Source: Acidovorax_G sp046289925 (GTDB lineage Bacteria; Pseudomonadota; Gammaproteobacteria; Burkholderiales; Burkholderiaceae_C). From it: a DNA stretch of 9,607 nt. Location of the stretch: positions 1 through 9,607 of the forward strand of contig JBKBUN010000124.1 of assembly GCA_046289925.1 (NCBI GenBank). Direction: 5' to 3'. The translations under genes were made by a program, and so were the position numbers. Positions 5,719-9,607 of the stretch are shown one piece after another; position 1 is the first letter of the stretch; each line of letters begins with the position of its first letter. Below the pieces are notes generated by a model. That model did no database searches and had not been told where the DNA came from. It saw only the letters and a list, made by a program, of their open reading frames with translations.

Positions 5719-6836
5719 CAGCGCCGCCCACCCCCCCACTGCCAGGCGATGTGGTCGCGCCCGCACCGACTACACGCCATTGGGATGTGTTCTGCCAGGT
5801 GATTGACAACTTCGGCGATGTGGGCGTGTGCTGGCGCCTGTGCGCCGACCTCGCACGCCGCGGCGTGCCGGTGCGGCTGTGGATCGACGACGCATCGGCC
5901 CTGGCCTGGATGGCCCCTGCAGGTTGCACGGGGGTCGAAGTCCGCGCTTGGCCACAGAGCGCACCAGAGGACGGCCCCGGCGACGTCGTGATCGAGGCCT
6001 TCGGCTGCACGCTGCCAGACGCGTTTGTGGCGGCCATGGCAGCCCGCCCGCGGGCACCGCTGTGGATCAACCTGGAGTACCTGTCCGCCGAGCCATATGT
6101 AGAACGCTGCCACCGTCTGGCCTCGCCTATCATGGCCGGGCCTGGCCGTGGACTGACGCGCTGGTTCTACTACCCCGGGTTTACCAGCCGCACCGGCGGG
6201 CTGCTGCGCGAAGCCGACCTGGCACATCGGCAGGCCACGTTTGACCGCAACGCATGGCGCGCAGCACATGGCCTCGGGCCGGACGACACAGCGCTCCTGC
6301 TGTTTTGCTACGAGCCACCAGGCTTGCCTGCACTGCTGCAACAACTGCTGCCACAAGATCGCTGGCACTGGTGCGTACAGCCAGGCCGGCCAGCGAATGC
6401 CCTGGACGCAGCCCTGCACACGCTCCCAGCCGCAGACCAGGCACGCCTGCGTTCGCGCACACACCGCTTCTCGCACTGCCCTCAGACCGACTTCGACGAA
6501 CGCCTCTGGGCGGCCGACCTGAACCTGGTGCGCGGAGAAGACTCGTTGGTGCGCGCACTCTGGGCTGCTCGGCCGCTGGTCTGGCACATCTACCCCCAGG
6601 ACGACAACGCCCACCATGCGAAGCTGCAAGCGTTCCTCGACTGGCTGCAGGCCCCGGACTGCCTGCGCGAGTTTCACGCGGCGTGGAACGGCCTGAGCCC
6701 CGATGCGACCCTGCCAGCCATCACCCCCGCCCACCTGCAGCGCTGGCAGGACTGCGTGCGTGCGGCACGCGATCGGCTGACCGCTCAGGCGGACCTCGTG
6801 ACCCAGTTGCTGGGGTTCGTCACGGAAAAAAGCTAA
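5715..6836 (+). CDS. earP: EF-P arginine rhamnosyltransferase EarP
   Basis: EarP transfers rhamnose from dTDP-rhamnose to Arg-32 of elongation factor P, making EF-P able to rescue ribosomes stalled on proline runs; it acts in the cytoplasm. The 373-residue length fits the family. Signatures include DNFGDVGVCWRL (31-42) with Asp-31 and Asp-35 corresponding to the essential aspartates of characterised EarP, IEAFGCTLP (93-101), WINLEYLSAEPYVERCH (117-133), and the nucleotide-sugar site RGEDSLVRALWA (273-284) followed by PLVWHIYPQDDNAHHAKL. ATG at 5715 is chosen because an upstream in-frame start at 5556 would add 53 atypical residues lying over the LysR remnant. The ATG overlaps the remnant's TGA. 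efp begins 139 bases downstream, which supports the function. The first 20 residues are Pro-rich and variable. Confidence 0.96.
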   Translation: MTAPPTPPLPGDVVAPAPTTRHWDVFCQVIDNFGDVGVCWRLCADLARRGVPVRLWIDDASALAWMAPAGCTGVEVRAWPQSAPEDGPGDVVIEAFGCTLPDAFVAAMAARPRAPLWINLEYLSAEPYVERCHRLASPIMAGPGRGLTRWFYYPGFTSRTGGLLREADLAHRQATFDRNAWRAAHGLGPDDTALLLFCYEPPGLPALLQQLLPQDRWHWCVQPGRPANALDAALHTLPAADQARLRSRTHRFSHCPQTDFDERLWAADLNLVRGEDSLVRALWAARPLVWHIYPQDDNAHHAKLQAFLDWLQAPDCLREFHAAWNGLSPDATLPAITPAHLQRWQDCVRAARDRLTAQADLVTQLLGFVTEKS

Positions 6837-6839
6837 AAT
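6834..6839 (+). promoter_or_regulatory. Possible -10 element for efp, overlapping the earP stop
   Basis: TAAAAT at 6834-6839 matches the -10 consensus at five of six positions and includes the earP TAA stop. The bases 17 upstream (TGGGGT) are a poor -35. If used, it would start efp transcription near 6846, with a leader of about 130 bases. It would let efp be expressed independently of earP. Confidence 0.45.
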
Positions 6840-6862
6840 CGCAGGCTTTGCGCCATGACTGC

Positions 6863-6900
6863 CGGCACGATGCCGTGCCGCCCCACGGCGCCTTTCGCCG
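6863..6900 (+). other. Two hairpins in the efp leader
   Basis: CGGCACG (6863-6869) pairs perfectly with CGTGCCG (6874-6880) around a 4-base loop. Six bases later CGGCG (6886-6890) pairs with CGCCG (6896-6900) around 5 bases. There is no T-run, so neither is a standard terminator. They lie in the 139-base earP-efp gap. They might stabilise or regulate the leader, though in GC-rich DNA this could also be chance. Confidence 0.35.
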
Positions 6901-6975
6901 CAGAACATGCCCCGGTGCCGCCCACATGGAGCACACCGCCGGACGCGTTGAGCGGCTCCAACCCCAGCAATCGCT

Positions 6976-7530
6976 ATGAAAATCGCTCAAGAAATCCGCG
7001 CCGGCAACGTCATCATGCAGGGCAAAGACCCGATGATCGTGCTGAAGACCGAATACGCCCGAGGTGGTCGCGGTGCCGCCACGGTGCGCATGAAGCTCAA
7101 GGCCCTGCTCAACAACATGGGCACCGAAGTCGTGTTCAAGGCCGACGACAAGATTGACAACGTCATCCTGGACAAGAAGGAGTGCACCTACTCCTACTTC
7201 GCTGATCCGATGTATGTGTGGATGGACGCCGACTACAACCAGTACGAAGTGGAAGCCGCCAACATGGGCGACGCCATCAACTACCTGGAAGACGGCATGG
7301 CCGCTGAAGTGGTGTTCTACGACGGCAAGGCCATTTCGGTGGAACTGCCCACCAGCGTGGAGCGCGAAATCACCTGGACCGAGCCAGCCGTCAAAGGCGA
7401 CACGTCGGGCAAGGTGATGAAGCCTGCCAAAATCGCCACGGGCTTTGAAGTGGCCGTGCCGCTGTTCGTGGACCAGGGCGACAAGATCGAAATCGACACC
7501 CGCACCGGCGAGTACCGCAAGCGCGTTTGA
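6976..7530 (+). CDS. efp: Translation elongation factor P (Arg-32 type)
   Basis: EF-P binds between the ribosomal P and E sites and promotes peptide bonds at consecutive prolines. The 184-residue protein has the full three-domain length: a KOW-like domain I (1-64) and OB-type domains II and III. The tip of the domain I loop reads ARGGRGAA (28-35), placing arginine at position 32 where Lys-type EF-Ps carry lysine. That is the rhamnosylation type, matching earP just upstream. The C-terminal signature region GDKIEIDTRTGEYRKRV is intact. ATG at 6976 gives the family start MKIAQEIRAGNV; no Shine-Dalgarno is visible. A strong terminator begins 17 bases past the stop. Confidence 0.98.
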   Translation: MKIAQEIRAGNVIMQGKDPMIVLKTEYARGGRGAATVRMKLKALLNNMGTEVVFKADDKIDNVILDKKECTYSYFADPMYVWMDADYNQYEVEAANMGDAINYLEDGMAAEVVFYDGKAISVELPTSVEREITWTEPAVKGDTSGKVMKPAKIATGFEVAVPLFVDQGDKIEIDTRTGEYRKRV

Positions 7531-7547
7531 GATCACACGCCCCAGTC

Positions 7548-7575
7548 AAAAGGCTTCCCTCGGGAAGCCTTTTTT
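7548..7575 (+). terminator. Bidirectional intrinsic terminator between efp and the exported protein gene
   Basis: AGGCTTCCC (7551-7559) pairs with GGGAAGCCT (7562-7570), extended by three A-T pairs, and six T residues end at 7575 on the plus strand. On the minus strand the same stem is followed by a TTTT run, so it can also stop the convergent gene that ends at 7615. Confidence 0.92.
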
Positions 7576-7614
7576 CATGGGCTGCAAAAGCCCGGCTAAG
7601 CGCGTGTGCGGGGA

Positions 7615-7959
7615 TCAGTCGGACCGAAAGCCCTTGTCCAGCATGTACACGTTTTTCACGCCCTTGCACCAGTCGAGCTTGAACTCGTCGGTGCCGTAGT
7701 TCTCCCAGCTCACGCGGAACGGCACCACGCAGTCGCCGTCGTCGCTGTGCCAGTCCATGGCGGCCGATTCGCCTGGGCGAATGCGATCACCCTTGCCCAG
7801 CCAGTTCTTGCTCCAGCGGCCATCCTGGAACGTGTAGAAACCATTGATGGTCCAGCCTTTGGCACGGTTGTGCAGCGTAAACGCATACTCCCCGGCCGTG
7901 GCGTGAAACGCCATCAGGCTCAAAGCGGCTACGGCAAACGCGCGGGGCATGAAACGCAT
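7615..7959 (-). CDS. Small exported protein of unknown function
   Basis: This 114-residue protein has a clear Sec signal peptide: MRFMPR, a hydrophobic core (AFAVAALSLMAF) and an ATA cleavage site near residue 22. The mature part of about 92 residues is rich in aromatic residues and glycine. It carries NGFYTFQDGRWSKNW, a stretch with MDWHSDDGDCVVPFRVSW, and DWCKGVKNVYM. It has just two cysteines, which could form a disulfide in the periplasm. The spacing suggests a small beta-sheet domain. I recall similar uncharacterised proteins in related bacteria but know no function. ATG at 7959 is chosen because GAGGAAGGGGA lies just before it and it starts the signal peptide; a start at 8019 would place 20 polar residues ahead of it. 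It faces efp across a shared terminator and follows rimO on the same strand after 143 bases. Confidence 0.85.
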   Translation of the reverse strand: MRFMPRAFAVAALSLMAFHATAGEYAFTLHNRAKGWTINGFYTFQDGRWSKNWLGKGDRIRPGESAAMDWHSDDGDCVVPFRVSWENYGTDEFKLDWCKGVKNVYMLDKGFRSD

Positions 7960-7995
7960 GATTTCCCCTTCCTCGTCAATGAATGTAATGCCTGC

Positions 7996-8024
7996 ATTGC
8001 ACCCGGGCCTTGGGCGCACGGCAA
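7996..8024 (-). promoter_or_regulatory. Possible promoter for the exported protein gene
   Basis: On the minus strand TTGCCG (8024-8019) and TGCAAT (8001-7996) are spaced by exactly 17 bases, each matching four of six consensus bases. It would give a leader of roughly 30 bases carrying the strong ribosome-binding site. An alternative -10, TACATT (7987-7982), has no matching -35. Confidence 0.35.
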
Positions 8025-8102
8025 GTCTTTTGTGTGCAACCGGGCGGCACGCAAGAGCGCGCCGCGCGGGAGTTCTCGGTCACGCCTGTTCGCTGCGTGC
8101 GC

Positions 8103-9512
8103 TCACACCGGCACAGCCACCAGATCGTGGCCCTGCGTACCCACGATCCGGGCACGGGTGAACTCGCCCACCTTGAGCTGCTTGCTGATCTTTTCCGGAG
8201 GCAGCAGGTGCACTACGCCATCGATCTCCGGCGCGTCGGCATAGCTGCGTCCCCGGCCACCCTTGCGGCCCATGGCAGGCGCCGAATCCACCAGCACCTG
8301 CATGCTGGCACCCACGCGCCGCTGCAGTTTGGATACCGACACCTCTTCGGCCACAGCCATGAAGCGCGCACGGCGCTCATCGCGCACCTCTTGCGGCAGC
8401 ATGCCGGGCAGTTCGTTGGCGATTGCGCCCGCAATGGGGCTGTAAGCAAAGCAGCCTGCGCGGTCGATCTGGGCCTCGCGCACAAAGTCGAGCAAGTGCT
8501 CGAACTCGGCTTCTGTTTCACCAGGGAAGCCCGCAATGAAGGTGCTGCGGATCACGATGTCCGGGCACATCTCGCGCCAACGCTGGATGCGCTCCAGGTT
8601 CTTCTCGCCGCTGGCGGGCCGCTTCATGCGGCGCAGGACGTCTGGATGACTGTGCTGGAAGGGCACATCCAGGTATGGCAATACGCGGCCCGTGGCCATC
8701 AGCGGGATCACCTCGTCCACGGACGGATAGGGGTACACATAGTGCAATCGCACCCACGCGCCATACGGCTCGGCCAGATCGCCAAGCGCTTGCACCAGTT
8801 CGAGCATGCGGGTCTTGACCGGCTTGCCGTCCCAGAAGCCGGTGCGGTACTTCACGTCCACGCCATACGCCGAGGTGTCCTGGCTGATCACCAGCAACTC
8901 CTTCACACCGCCATCGAAAAGCGCCTGCGCTTCTTTGAGCACGTCTCCGATCGGACGCGAAACCAGGTCGCCGCGCATGGACGGAATGATGCAGAAGGTG
9001 CAACGGTGGTTACAGCCTTCGCTGATTTTGAGGTATGCGTAGTGCCGCGGCGTGAGTTTGATGCCTGCCACGCCAAAGCCGCCTGGTACGAGATCGAGAA
9101 AAGGGTCGTGCGGCTTGGGCAGGTGCTGGTGCACCGCATCCATCACCTCCTGCGTGGCATGCGGGCCGGTCACAGCCAGCACGCTGGGGTGAATCTGCTG
9201 CACCAGGTTCCCACCATCTTCGGCCGACTTGGCGCCCAAACAGCCGGTGACGATGACCTTGCCGTTCTCGGCCAGGGCCTCGCCGATGGTGTCCAGGCTT
9301 TCCTTGACCGCATCGTCAATGAAGCCGCAGGTGTTCACGATGACAAGATCCGCTCCCTCGAACGTCTTGGAGGTTTGATACCCCTCAGCGCTCAGTTGGG
9401 TCAGGATGAGTTCGGAGTCGGTGAGTGCCTTGGGACAACCAAGACTCACAAACCCCACGCGGGGCGGCGGGGTGGGCGTCGAAGGGATGGCAGGGGTGAT
9501 CGTGTCGCTCAT
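8103..9512 (-). CDS. rimO: Ribosomal protein uS12 methylthiotransferase RimO
   Basis: RimO is a radical-SAM enzyme that adds a methylthio group to the conserved aspartate (Asp-89 in E. coli) of ribosomal protein uS12. The 469-residue protein has the three-part layout. The N-terminal methylthiotransferase domain carries cluster ligands Cys-26 (SLGCPKALTDSE), Cys-62 (NTCGFI) and Cys-91 (TGCLGA). The radical-SAM motif CNHRCTFC supplies Cys-167, Cys-171 and Cys-174, followed by IIPSMRG. A C-terminal TRAM domain spans about 400-469. The SLGCPKALTDSE and YAYLKISEGCNHRC wording separates it from the tRNA-modifying relative MiaB. A Pro/Thr-rich N-terminal extension of about 17 residues precedes the domain. 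ATG at 9512 has GGGACAAT six bases upstream and AGGG directly against it, too close for a normal Shine-Dalgarno. No terminator is visible after its stop. Confidence 0.97.
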   Translation of the reverse strand: MSDTITPAIPSTPTPPPRVGFVSLGCPKALTDSELILTQLSAEGYQTSKTFEGADLVIVNTCGFIDDAVKESLDTIGEALAENGKVIVTGCLGAKSAEDGGNLVQQIHPSVLAVTGPHATQEVMDAVHQHLPKPHDPFLDLVPGGFGVAGIKLTPRHYAYLKISEGCNHRCTFCIIPSMRGDLVSRPIGDVLKEAQALFDGGVKELLVISQDTSAYGVDVKYRTGFWDGKPVKTRMLELVQALGDLAEPYGAWVRLHYVYPYPSVDEVIPLMATGRVLPYLDVPFQHSHPDVLRRMKRPASGEKNLERIQRWREMCPDIVIRSTFIAGFPGETEAEFEHLLDFVREAQIDRAGCFAYSPIAGAIANELPGMLPQEVRDERRARFMAVAEEVSVSKLQRRVGASMQVLVDSAPAMGRKGGRGRSYADAPEIDGVVHLLPPEKISKQLKVGEFTRARIVGTQGHDLVAVPV

Positions 9513-9518
9513 CCCTGT

Positions 9519-9524
9519 ATTGTC
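9519..9524 (-). promoter_or_regulatory. GACAAT element just before rimO start
   Basis: On the minus strand GACAAT is followed by six bases and the rimO ATG. This is the same ACAAT-to-ATG geometry as at uvrC and pgsA. It could act as a -10 element giving a leaderless or near-leaderless message. No convincing -35 is visible. Confidence 0.35.
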
Positions 9525-9607
9525 CCAGTTATCCTAGAAACCGCAGTTGGATGCGCCCGCCAGTGCCGTGATCGGCGTGCCAGGCAAGGCGAGACGACGC
9601 GGCGCAC
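9525..9607. other. Right-edge intergenic sequence without a recognisable gene
   Basis: No convincing coding frame or RNA fold is visible in these bases. They contain small imperfect dyads such as GCC-GTGATC-GGC near 9572. The stretch could be a repeat fragment or the upstream region of a gene beyond the window. Confidence 0.3.

Noticed and set aside
5667..6908. 413-codon minus-strand open frame
   Set aside because: It is antisense to earP and shows no recognisable domain.
8020..8102. Possible terminator after rimO
   Set aside because: The only long complementary arms (GCACGCA with TGCGTGC on the minus strand) are more than 40 bases apart with no T-run.
1..9607. CRISPR array, integrase, transposase or toxin-antitoxin pair
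   Set aside because: No regularly spaced direct repeats, no DDE or tyrosine recombinase motifs and no paired small genes were seen on either strand.

Overview
The window looks like chromosomal core DNA from a GC-rich betaproteobacterium, most likely Comamonadaceae (Acidovorax, Comamonas or a relative). I base this on protein recognition (an Arg-32 type EF-P next to EarP, a Burkholderiales-style HU, UvrC next to PgsA) and on an intergenic repeat at about 4789-4860 that resembles one I recall as common in that family. No CRISPR array, integrase, transposase or phage gene is visible.

Layout from left to right. Positions 1-183 hold no gene but contain a long imperfect inverted repeat. Next, on the minus strand, comes a run read from right to left: uvrC (4745-2763), pgsA (2621-2055), a D-malate/tartrate-type dehydrogenase (1985-894), then a 311-base gap carrying a strong sigma70 promoter, hupB (582-310), tRNA-Val(UAC) (295-220) and one strong intrinsic terminator. 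Upstream of uvrC are the repeat and a decayed patch: a C-terminal fragment of a CaiB/BaiF CoA-transferase on the minus strand, and a LysR-type regulator on the plus strand that has lost its middle. The LysR remnant ends by overlapping the start codon of earP (ATGA). earP (5715-6836) and efp (6976-7530) form a functional pair: EarP rhamnosylates EF-P on Arg-32, and that arginine is present here. A bidirectional terminator separates efp from a convergent minus-strand gene for a small exported protein of unknown function (7959-7615). rimO, for the uS12 methylthiotransferase, follows on the minus strand (9512-8103). The last 95 bases hold no recognisable gene.

The genes serve translation (tRNA-Val, EF-P and its modifier, RimO), DNA maintenance (UvrC, HU), phospholipid synthesis (PgsA) and carbon metabolism (the dehydrogenase). 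I see no convincing new multi-gene system. The points most worth a second look are the collapsed LysR/CaiB locus and its overlap with earP, the intergenic repeat with a promoter-like sequence facing uvrC, a shared ACAAT-N6/7-ATG arrangement in front of three genes that suggests leaderless or near-leaderless mRNAs, the structured leaders of hupB and efp, and the small exported protein.
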